Below are positions 15,501 through 24,500 of a stretch of 26,375 bases of DNA, in pieces (the first letter of the stretch is position 1; each line of letters begins with the position of its first letter). The DNA is from JASHVB01 sp035486135 (GTDB lineage: Bacteria > Pseudomonadota > Alphaproteobacteria > Acetobacterales > Acetobacteraceae), in contig DATHNI010000244.1 in NCBI GenBank assembly GCA_035486135.1, forward strand, positions 1 to 26,375, given 5' to 3'. Both the position numbers and the translations under genes were made by a program. A model generated the notes under the pieces. The model did not search any database and had not been told where the DNA came from. It saw nothing but the letters and a program-made list of their open reading frames with translations.

Positions 15501-17144
15501 CTACCGGAACACGAATTCCTGGTAGCCGCCCTTGGCGACGTCGTCGGTCTTCTGCCGGAAATGCACGCCATTGCCATTGTAGCCGAGGACGCGACGCACG
15601 GTCCGACCCTCGACGTTGCGGTTCACGCCGGTCTGCCAGGAATCGACCTTGGACGAAAGCAGCGGTTCGGCCGCCTTGATCACGGTCTGCGTCCAATCGT
15701 CCACGTGCTCTGGCCGGGTTTCCACATGCGTGTAGTTGTGGTCCCGCATGAACCGCAACATGCCGGTCTGGAATTGCACGCTGTGTTCGATGGCCTGCGG
15801 GATGTTGCCGCGCGCGGTGTGCGGACCCAGCACCATCAGCATGTTCGGGAAGCCTTCCGCGAGCATGCCGAGATAGGTGCGGGGGCTTTCGGCCCATGCG
15901 TCCTTCAGCCGCAGGCCATTGGTGCCGCGAATGTCGATCCGATCGAAGGCGCCCGTCACAGCATCGAAACCGGTGGCGTAGATCAGGGCGTCGAACTCGT
16001 AGTCCTGCTTCGTCGTCCTGATACCCTTCGGGGTGATGCACACGATTTGCTCATCGTCGAGCGTATCGATCAACGTCACGTTGTCGCGGTTATAGGCCTC
16101 GAAATAGCTGCTCTCCAGCGGCACGCGACGGGTGCCGAAGCCGTGGTCCTTGGGGATCAGTTTCTCCGCTACCTTCGGATCCTTCACGCGCTGGCGGATC
16201 TTCCTGGCGATGAAGTCGCTGATGGCGGCGTTGGCTTTCTCGTTGACCCCGATGTCGCGGAAATTGCCCAACCAGATGCCGAAGCCGGGTTCGGCGTACA
16301 GTTTCTCCCAGAACGCCTCGCGCTCCTCCGGCGGCACCTCCAGGGTCTTGCGGGGGTCGGCCTGGTGGATGAACCACATCGGCGTCGAGGCACAATGCGC
16401 GTAGATCTCGTCATAGCGGGACTTGATCTGCGCCATCTCCTGCGGGCTGATCCTGGCATTGTGCAACGGCGCGGCCCAGTTCGGCCGGCGCTGGAAGATG
16501 GTGAGCGACTTTGCCTGTTTGGCGATCTCGGGGATCGCCTGGATGGCGGTCGCCCCGGTGCCGATGACGCCGACGCGCTGGCCGGTGAAGTCCACCGGCG
16601 TGTGTGGCCAGCGCGCGGGGTGGTAAGCAGGGCCGCGGAAGCTGTCCCGGCCGGGAATCGCGGGCAGGGTGTGGGCAGACAGGATGCCGATGGCGGTGCA
16701 CAGGAAGCGTGATTGCGCCTGCTGGCCGCTTTCCAGGGTCACGGTCCATTGGTCCGCGGTGTCATCCCAGTGCGCGGCGGTGACGGTGCTGCGGAACTGC
16801 ATGTCCCGGCGCAGGTCGAACTTGTCGGCGACAAGATTCAGGTATTCCAGCGTGTCGGGCTGCGGGGAGAAATGCTCCTTCCAGTCCCATTCCTGCATCA
16901 GTTCCTTCGAAAACGAATAGCCGTAGGTCCAGCTTTCGGAATCGAAGCGGGCACCGGGATAGCGGTTCCAGTACCAGGTGCCGCCGACGTTGGTGCCGGC
17001 TTCGAAGACGCGCGCGGTCATGCCGAGTTCGCGCAGGCGGTAGAGCATGAACATGCCGGAAATGCCGGCGCCGATGACAATCGCGTCGTAGGTCGCGATA
17101 CGATCCTGTGCAGGCCGTTCCGCCAGGACGTGCGTGTCCGGCAT
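15501..17144 (-). CDS. Flavin-dependent Baeyer-Villiger-type monooxygenase (second of pair)
   Basis: FAD- and NADPH-dependent oxygenase of 547 aa. The FAD-binding motif is GAGISG at 25-30. GGTWYWNRYPGARFDSES (54-71) is a hallmark of cyclohexanone/phenylacetone-type Baeyer-Villiger monooxygenases. The type I fingerprint FxGxxxHxxxWP is intact at 169-180 (F-R-G-...-H-...-W-P). The NADPH-binding motif GTGATA is at 195-200. The late segment IYATGFDA..G is also present. Such enzymes insert oxygen next to a ketone to give an ester or lactone, or oxidise heteroatoms. Start 17144 has a GAGGGGAG site about 8 nt upstream. Its paralogue lies 69 nt upstream on the same strand. The physiological substrate is unknown. 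Confidence 0.94.
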   Translation of the reverse strand: MPDTHVLAERPAQDRIATYDAIVIGAGISGMFMLYRLRELGMTARVFEAGTNVGGTWYWNRYPGARFDSESWTYGYSFSKELMQEWDWKEHFSPQPDTLEYLNLVADKFDLRRDMQFRSTVTAAHWDDTADQWTVTLESGQQAQSRFLCTAIGILSAHTLPAIPGRDSFRGPAYHPARWPHTPVDFTGQRVGVIGTGATAIQAIPEIAKQAKSLTIFQRRPNWAAPLHNARISPQEMAQIKSRYDEIYAHCASTPMWFIHQADPRKTLEVPPEEREAFWEKLYAEPGFGIWLGNFRDIGVNEKANAAISDFIARKIRQRVKDPKVAEKLIPKDHGFGTRRVPLESSYFEAYNRDNVTLIDTLDDEQIVCITPKGIRTTKQDYEFDALIYATGFDAVTGAFDRIDIRGTNGLRLKDAWAESPRTYLGMLAEGFPNMLMVLGPHTARGNIPQAIEHSVQFQTGMLRFMRDHNYTHVETRPEHVDDWTQTVIKAAEPLLSSKVDSWQTGVNRNVEGRTVRRVLGYNGNGVHFRQKTDDVAKGGYQEFVFR

Positions 17145-17213
17145 GGTGTCTCTCCCCTCGTTGCGGTGCGTGGCGGGACTGCGCCATCCGGCACCATCGA
17201 GCGTTGCCCTGCG

Positions 17214-18851
<1,638 letters not shown>

Positions 18852-18927
18852 CCTTCCTTCGTTGTCCGTGTGCCGGGGAGGGCGCCCTGCGCCGCGCCCC
18901 GCCTGGCAAGCCATACCAGCAGGAGCA

Positions 18928-18956
18928 GTTATCTACTGATCGGTAGGTTATGTCCA
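18928..18956 (-). promoter_or_regulatory. Sigma70-like promoter of the monooxygenase-efflux operon
   Basis: On the minus strand, TGGACA (rc of 18951-18956) is followed after exactly 17 nt by GATAAC (rc of 18928-18933). This is a good -35/-10 pair about 77 nt ahead of the first monooxygenase start. The boxes match the consensus at 5/6 and 4/6 positions. The transcription start would be near 18921. Confidence 0.55.
18933..18946. promoter_or_regulatory. TetR-style operator palindrome in the promoter spacer
   Basis: CTACTGATCGGTAG is a 14-bp near-perfect palindrome (only the two positions flanking the central GATC-like core differ). It resembles CTACC...GGTAG operators bound by many TetR/AcrR repressors. 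It fills the spacer between the proposed -35 and -10 boxes, the ideal place for repression by steric block. No regulator gene is in the window, so the repressor identity is inferred. Confidence 0.5.
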
Positions 18957-18984
18957 GCCAGAGGTGGTGCACGCGCGCAGTCGT

Positions 18985-19019
18985 GGCCCAGACCCAACAG
19001 TCGTGTCACCAGGGGCCAT
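18985..19019 (+). repeat. Left terminal inverted repeat (35 bp)
   Basis: Matches the reverse complement of 19776-19810 at all 35 positions; identity ends sharply at both edges (18984/19811 and 19020/19775 mismatch). Confidence 0.9.
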
Positions 19020-19058
19020 CTGGCCTGGAACGTGAACAAACCCGCAGAAAACGAAGCT

Positions 19059-19086
19059 TGTCGCATGACTTACAAGTTATGTGACA
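19059..19086. repeat. Recombinase-like inverted site, left of the GFA gene
   Basis: TGTCGCATGACTT (19059-19071), a 2-nt spacer, then AAGTTATGTGACA (19074-19086). The arms match as inverted repeats at 11 of 13 positions. The arrangement of two inverted 13-bp arms around a very short centre resembles a protein-dimer or recombinase binding site. Confidence 0.6.
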
Positions 19087-19158
19087 GCCAATGTCCCGGT
19101 AGGGTGGAAAACCGAACGGCTGCTATCAAGCGAGCAACTCTCCTGATATGATCTGGGA

Positions 19159-19566
19159 ATGCTGAAGCTCTCCTGTCTCTGCGGCCAAGTCCGCATCGAA
19201 ATCCCAAAGCGACCGGACTTCATCAACGAGTGCAACTGCACGCTCTGCAGCAAGTCGGGCGCTCGCTGGGCATATTTCCATCCCTCGGAAGTCGGCGTCG
19301 AGGGAACGACGAAGGGATATAGCCGGGAAGACAAGGACGATCCGGCCGCAGAAATCCAGTTCTGTGCAAATTGTGGGTCAACGACGCATTTCACTTTGAC
19401 CGCAAGCGCCATCTCGAGGTTTGGGAACAGTCAACTGGGCGTCAATATGCGTCTGGCGGATGAGAAGGATCTTGCCGGAATAGAATTGCGCTATCCTGAC
19501 GGCCAAGCCTGGTCGGACAAGGGCGGCTTCAGCTATGTGCAAGAGGCTCGCATCTTTGGTCGATGA
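19159..19566 (+). CDS. GFA-family protein (glutathione-dependent formaldehyde-activating-like, CENP-V fold)
   Basis: Small cytoplasmic zinc protein of 135 aa. The family cysteines are all visible: SCLCGQV (C6, C8), ECNCTLCSKSG (C25, C27, C30) and FCANCGS (C69, C72), which bind a structural and a labile zinc in characterised members. GFA proteins were named for glutathione-formaldehyde adduct formation, but most members have no proven activity, so a detoxification role is only possible. The start at 19159 gives the expected N-terminus; the ribosome binding site is weak (CTGGGA). The gene is alone on its strand and is enclosed by 35-bp inverted repeats and TGTCGCAT-type sites, so it is probably the cargo of a mobile cassette. 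Its codon use looks less GC-biased than the flanking monooxygenases. Confidence 0.9.
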   Translation: MLKLSCLCGQVRIEIPKRPDFINECNCTLCSKSGARWAYFHPSEVGVEGTTKGYSREDKDDPAAEIQFCANCGSTTHFTLTASAISRFGNSQLGVNMRLADEKDLAGIELRYPDGQAWSDKGGFSYVQEARIFGR

Positions 19567-19634
19567 GCGGCTTCGGAACGACCGTTTGCGACGCGTGTCG
19601 TCAAGTCTTGAACGACCGCAATGGACGATTCCGG

Positions 19635-19664
19635 TTGTCGCATAACTTCGGAGTTCCGCGACAA
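19635..19664. repeat. Recombinase-like inverted site, right of the GFA gene
   Basis: TTGTCGCATAACT (19635-19647) and AGTTCCGCGACAA (19652-19664) form an inverted pair with two mismatches around a 4-nt centre. Its left arm is a near-copy, in direct orientation, of the arm at 19059-19071, so the GFA gene lies between two similar sites. Confidence 0.6.
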
Positions 19665-19696
19665 AGCCAGACCCCACGGGGTTCCGCCATTTTCCG

Positions 19697-19749
19697 TGTC
19701 GCATAAGTCTGTCGCGAATGTCAGAGCCGATGCGACATGTTCTGCGACA
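19697..19749. repeat. Cluster of four TGTCGC half-sites
   Basis: TGTCGCATAAG (19697) and TGTCGCGAATG (19710) are in plus orientation; ATGCGACA (19730-19737) and CTGCGACA (19742-19749) are inverted. The four half-sites lie within 53 nt, immediately inside the right terminal repeat. Confidence 0.6.
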
Positions 19750-19775
19750 GCCATTTTCGACGGTCTCTGATCGAA

Positions 19776-19810
19776 ATGGCCCCTGGTGACACGACTGTTG
19801 GGTCTGGGCC
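19776..19810 (-). repeat. Right terminal inverted repeat (35 bp)
   Basis: Exact reverse complement of 18985-19019; marks the right end of the element. The DNA from here to 20095 shows no reliable gene. Confidence 0.9.
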
Positions 19811-20095
19811 GTCATGCTGCCACAGGCGGCCGGTCCGCCACAATGCACCAGCAGACCGCTGCCCGCGATTGCTTGTGCCGGCCGCTCCGTTGTCGACCGC
19901 AACGCGCATACGGGCACCTGGGGTGCGTCGGCCGCCCAACCATGACACCATTTCAGATGACCCGCGATCACGAATTCGCATAAGCGATCGTCCCGGCGAT
20001 GACACAATTGCTGAAGCTGCGACACTGACCCTTACGCTTGACTGTCCGGCCTGCCATGCCGACGTATTCAGCCAGGAATTCGTGAGGCCGCCTGC

Positions 20096-20395
20096 ATGAG
20101 TGACACCGTTTCGGGTGCCGTCATCGTTTCCTCGCTTGGCAGCGTCGGACCGACGTTCCTGTTCCCGGACGTCTCGGATCCGATCGCGTCGGACGCCCTG
20201 CATGTGCCCGGGGGCGCCTACACCGAGCCGACCTCGTTCGCCCTGATCGTCGACTTCCGTACGTTGTCGCCGGATTTGCAGGATGCGGCCCCCAGTGCCG
20301 ACCCGACGGACCTGCCGTCAAGCGTATCCGGTTACGCTGCCCTGCTGCCGGATGAGCCGCCGCCCAACGTCGCCGGTGCGATGCACGAGAGCTGA
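20096..20395 (+). CDS. Hypothetical small acidic protein
   Basis: Possible 99-aa protein that I do not recognise. In its favour, third codon positions are strongly G/C, as in neighbouring genes, and composition is normal (acidic, Pro/Ser-rich, no membrane segment or signal peptide). A GTGAGG element lies about 10 nt upstream. The ATG overlaps the TGA of a preceding open frame (ATGA), whose last 30 or so residues (TLTLTLDCPACHADVFSQ) look coding-like while its earlier part does not. This might be the surviving end of a gene cut by the mobile element to the left. No motif points to a function. Confidence 0.45.
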   Translation: MSDTVSGAVIVSSLGSVGPTFLFPDVSDPIASDALHVPGGAYTEPTSFALIVDFRTLSPDLQDAAPSADPTDLPSSVSGYAALLPDEPPPNVAGAMHES

Positions 20396-20563
20396 TCGCC
20401 CGGCAAGCGGCCCGGCCAACGCGACGGTAAGGCCAGGCGGGGCGTGCCTCCGCCGATTTCTCCCGCAGCCGTTGGGCGTACCGCAGAGCCAGCCTTTGGA
20501 CAGCGCCGGTTCCCGGCCATAGAATGGCGCCACGTCCTGTGGTCAGAAGAATCCGGAGGGGAC

Positions 20564-21511
20564 ATGTCCGTCATCAAGGTGCGCGATCTTGCGTTCGGCC
20601 GGCTGCGTTCGCCGGACCTGGACCAGGAAGAAGAGTTCCTCACCGCGTTCGGCATGGTGCGCGCCGCGCGCACGCCGACGGCGTTGTATATGCGCGGCAC
20701 CGACCCGCGCCATCATATCCACATCACCGAAAAGGGCGATCCGGCATTCCTCGGCTTCGCCTGGTATGCCCGTAACGAGGACGACCTCGTGGTGGCGTCC
20801 AAGCTGCCGGGCGCGTCGGGCATCGAACACATCGACGAACCGGGCGGCGGCAAGCGCGTCCGCCTGAAGGAACCCAACGGCTACACGATCGAAGTCGTCC
20901 ACGGGGTCGAGCCCGTGGCGGCCCTCGAGGTCGTGCGGCAGCCTGTGAACACCGGTCCGGAGCCGCTGAACCGCGCCGGCGAGGTGATGCGGATCGACCA
21001 GGGCCCGTCACGCGTCAAGCGCATCGGCCATGCAGTGATGGGCACGCCGAAGAACGTGGAGACGGTGCGCTGGTTCCGAGAGACGCTCGGGCTGGTCGGG
21101 TCGGACGACGTGTACGCCGGCAGCCAGGACAACATCATCGGCCAGTTCAGCCGGCTGGACAACGGCGACGAGTATGTCGATCACCACGCCTTCTTCTGCA
21201 TGAGAAACGAGCGTGTCGGGCTCAATCATTTCTCGTTCGAGGTGCAGGATATCGACGACGTCTTCATGGGCCACGAGCACCTGGACCGGACGGGCAAGTA
21301 TGAGCATATGTGGGGTATCGGCCGGCACCTGCTGGGCAGCCAGGTGTACGACTACTGGGCCGATCCGTGGATGCGCGTGCACGAGCATTGGGCCGACACC
21401 GACCGGCTGAACGCGGCCAATGGCGGGAACCTGGTGTCGGCGGAGGAGGGGCTCCGCTCGCAATGGGGCACAAGGCCGCCGGAGAAGTTCATCGGCCACG
21501 TCACGCCGTAA
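20564..21511 (+). CDS. VOC-family extradiol dioxygenase-like protein
   Basis: Two-domain vicinal-oxygen-chelate protein of 315 aa, the size of catechol/biphenyl-diol extradiol dioxygenases. The N-terminal module spans about residues 1-115 (DLAFGRLRSPDL, ending in the LKEPNGYTIEVV strand). The C-terminal catalytic-type module starts at RIGHAVMGT. Candidate Fe(II) ligands sit at the expected places: H156 (GHAVMG), H222 (LNHFSFEV) and E274 (MRVHEHW, after GRHLLGSQVYDYWADPW). The active site therefore looks intact, and ring cleavage of a catechol-like compound is the family expectation. Start 20564 follows GGAGGGG by 2-3 nt; a longer frame to 20444 lacks a site. A strong hairpin follows its stop codon. 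The actual substrate is unknown. Confidence 0.9.
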   Translation: MSVIKVRDLAFGRLRSPDLDQEEEFLTAFGMVRAARTPTALYMRGTDPRHHIHITEKGDPAFLGFAWYARNEDDLVVASKLPGASGIEHIDEPGGGKRVRLKEPNGYTIEVVHGVEPVAALEVVRQPVNTGPEPLNRAGEVMRIDQGPSRVKRIGHAVMGTPKNVETVRWFRETLGLVGSDDVYAGSQDNIIGQFSRLDNGDEYVDHHAFFCMRNERVGLNHFSFEVQDIDDVFMGHEHLDRTGKYEHMWGIGRHLLGSQVYDYWADPWMRVHEHWADTDRLNAANGGNLVSAEEGLRSQWGTRPPEKFIGHVTP

Positions 21512-21517
21512 TAACTG

Positions 21518-21542
21518 ACCTCTCCCGCGACGCGGGAGAGGT
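21518..21542. terminator. Bidirectional terminator hairpin
   Basis: ACCTCTCCCGC (21518-21528) and GCGGGAGAGGT (21532-21542) are perfect 11-bp arms around a 3-nt loop. It lies between the stops of the converging VOC and hybrid-kinase genes and overlaps the kinase stop codon by one base. It can serve both genes. Confidence 0.75.
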
Positions 21543-24500
21543 TACGGTCCAGCGTCCAGCGTTGCTCGGACGGACTGGGCAAGCTCCTGCCGGCGATAGG
21601 GTTTGCTCAGCACGCGGCCGGCCTCAAGCCCCGGGGTGCCGCCGTCCCCGGCATAGCCCGAGGTGAACAGCACCCGCAGGGCGGGCTGTAGCTGTCGCGC
21701 GGCCTCCGCCAGCGCATAGCCGGTCATGCCGTGCGGCATCACGATATCGGTGAACAGCAGATCGAACCGTGCGCCGGCTTGCAGCAGCGCCATGGCCGCC
21801 GGTCCGTTGTCGGCGACGCTCACGCTGTAGCCCAGCGTGGTCAGGTGGCGCCGCGCCACATCGCGTAGCGTGGTATTATCGTCAACCACCAGGATCGCCT
21901 CGTTCCCGCCGGGATTCGCGGCCGTGGCACCAGCGACAAGCGGCCGATCCACCTCGCCCAGGCCCGCCCGCGGCAGATGCAGCCGGACCGTGGTGCCGAC
22001 GCCCGGCTCGCTCTCGATCACCAACTGGCCGCCGGACTGCCGCGCAAATCCGTAGATCATGCTGAGCCCGAGGCCGGAGCCGGAACCGGGCGGCTTGGTC
22101 GAAAAGAACGGCTCGGCCGCCCGCGCCACCACGTCCGGAGCCATGCCGATGCCGGTGTCGGTCACCGTCAGCACGACGAAATCGCCCTCCAAGGGTCCGT
22201 CGTTGCCGACAGCATCCTGCGCGGCCAGATGCTGGTTGCCTGTCGCAACGGTGAGGTCGCCGCCGTGCGGCATCGCATCGCGCGCGTTGAGCGCCAGGTT
22301 GAGCAAGGCATCGCCGATTTGCGAGGGATCGGCGCTGACCATCCAGAGATCGGGCTTCAGCGCGGCGGTGACCTGGATCGTCTCGCCCAGGATCCTCCGC
22401 AGCATCGTCACCTGGCCCTCCAGCAGGGCATTCAAATCGATGCGCCGCGGCTGCAACGGCTGCTGCCGCGCGAAGGCCAGGAGCCGGCGGGTCAGCTCCG
22501 CCCCGCTCAGGGCACTGTTCAGGATCTCGCGCGTCTGGTCGGCCTCATCCGGCTGGTCATGCACCGTATCGAGCAAAACCTCGGCATTACCGATGATCAC
22601 GCCCAGCAGGTTGTTGAAGTCGTGCGCGATGCCGCCGGTCAGCTTGCCCATCGCCTCCAGCTTTTGCGACTGACGCAGCATGTCCTCGGTTCGTTGGCGC
22701 TCTTCCGCTTGCTCCGTCAATGCGCGGCCGGCCGCTTCCAGTTCCGCGGTTTGCTCGGCGACGTTGTGTTCGAGGGTCCGGTTGAGGATGCGCAGCGTTT
22801 CCTCGAGACGCTTGGACGTCGATATGTCCACAAAGGTGATTACCACCCCGGCGGCTGTGTTGCCGGGTTTCCGGTACGGCCGGATCTGCATCAGGAAGGT
22901 CGCGGCGCTCGCTATGGGCTGGATCTCCCGCTCGACGATCTCCTGCCCATCCAGCACCGCCTTCACGTCGTCCGTCATCGTCGCATAGGACAGCAGGCTC
23001 GCGATCTCGGTGATCGGGCGGCCGACATCGATCCCACGCAGGCGAAACAGGTCCATCACCCGTGGCGTAAAGCGCGTGACGCGCAGGTCCTTGTCGAGGA
23101 ACAACGTCGCGATCTGCGTGCTGTCCAACAGGTTCTGCATGTCGTCGTTGAGCGTTGCCAGCAGGTCATTCTTGCTTGCCAGTTCGGCATTGATCGTCTG
23201 CAGTTCCTCGTTGACCGACTGCATCTCCACCTTGGCGGTTTCCAGTTCCTCATTGGTGGCTTGCAGCTCTGCGTTGGGCGCCTGGTATTCCTCGTTGGCG
23301 GATTTCAGCTCCTCGTTCGAACTCTCCAGCTCGGTCACCATTCCCAGCAGTTGCACGCGCGTGGCCGACAGCTCCGCCACGATCTCGGGTTCCGCCTGGC
23401 TGCCATCGTCCGCTGGATTGATCGTGCCGGGCGCGGCTCCACGCGCGACAGGGCTTGCCGTCCCGAGGTCCTGGAACGCAACCAGATAGAGATCGCGGTC
23501 GGCGCGATCGTCGATGAAGGGCATCACGATCAGCGTAACGATATGGTTGCTGCCATCGAGCGGCAGCACCAGGCGTTCCTGAACCACCGTTGTGCGTCCG
23601 GCGGTGGCCTTGCGAACGGCGCGGCGCATCGCGGGACGCAACGCGCGGCGCATGATGCCGAACAGATTGAGGCTGGCGACGCCGGGCGAGGGCTCCAGGA
23701 AGCGCGCGATGGCGCCGCCGGAAAACCGGATGATCTCGTTGGCATGGTCGATCACGACATAGGCGGGCGAGAATTGCTGCAGCGCGCGGCGGGCACCGCG
23801 GTCGATCGCATCGTCGATCGTGGCCGCATGGCGCACCGTGACTGGCGACGCCATGAACCTGGTGGGAGCGGCGCTACCGTAAGTCACGTCGGCCGGAGCA
23901 ACCGCTGACTCCTGGCGCGCGAAGATCCGGTGCCGGCCGTTGAGCGTTTTGAACAATCCGGCGCCCTGCGTCACGCTCTCCGACGGACCCAGAAGCAGGA
24001 AGCCGCCGGGCTTCAGCGCATAGTGGAAGCTGCGCAGGACGCGCGCCTGCAATCCGGCGCCGAGGTAAATGAGCAGGTTGCGGCACGAGACCATGTCGAG
24101 TTTGGAAAATGGCGGGTCCCGGGTGACGCTGTGCACCGAGAACACGCACATGTCGCGGATGGTCCGCGACACGCGCCAGGACCTGCCGTCCTCGGCGAAC
24201 CATTTGGCGCGCTGAGCGGGGGCGAGGCGGGTCAGCGTTGGCGCGGGGTAGCAGCCGGCCTGCGCGGTCATGATGGCCGCCTCGTCGATGTCGGTGGCGA
24301 AGATCTGCACTTTTGGCGCTATTTCCTGCCGGTCCATCAACTCGCGGAGCAGGATCGCCAGGGAGTAGGGTTCCTCGCCGGTGGAACAGCCGGGCACCCA
24401 GATGCGCACCGCGTCGGCCACCCCCTTGCCGGCCAGCAGCGCCGGTATCACCTGCTCCTGCACCGTGCGGAAAGCGCCGGGGTCGCGCATGAACTGGGTG

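Larger units (their letters stand above)
18985..19810. mobile_element. 826-bp non-autonomous element with perfect 35-bp terminal inverted repeats
   Basis: Bases 18985-19019 and 19776-19810 are exact reverse complements over 35 bp (outer end GGCCCAGACCCAAC, inner end CAGGGGCCAT). Between them are one GFA-family gene and at least three clusters of TGTCGCAT-like half-sites, but no transposase or recombinase gene. The structure is that of a MITE/TIME-like element or cassette that would be mobilised in trans. I see no certain target-site duplication (flanks AGTCGT and GTCATG share only GTC, offset by 2 nt). It inserted 29 bp upstream of the -35 box of the monooxygenase operon. Confidence 0.75.

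Noticed and set aside
15321..16712. Long open frame on the plus strand opposite the second monooxygenase
   Set aside because: It mirrors a gene with intact motifs; its product is Arg/Gly/His-rich and has no family features. High-GC genes often leave the opposite strand open.
19378..20025. Minus-strand 215-residue frame across the right part of the mobile element
   Set aside because: It is formed from the repeat sites and the right terminal repeat, and overlaps the 3' end of the GFA gene; composition is Arg/Ser/Cys-rich.
21977..23908. 643-residue open frame opposite the hybrid kinase
   Set aside because: An antisense shadow of the HATPase, PAS and coiled-coil coding sequence; the repetitive G/L/Q pattern reflects the NEEL repeats on the other strand.
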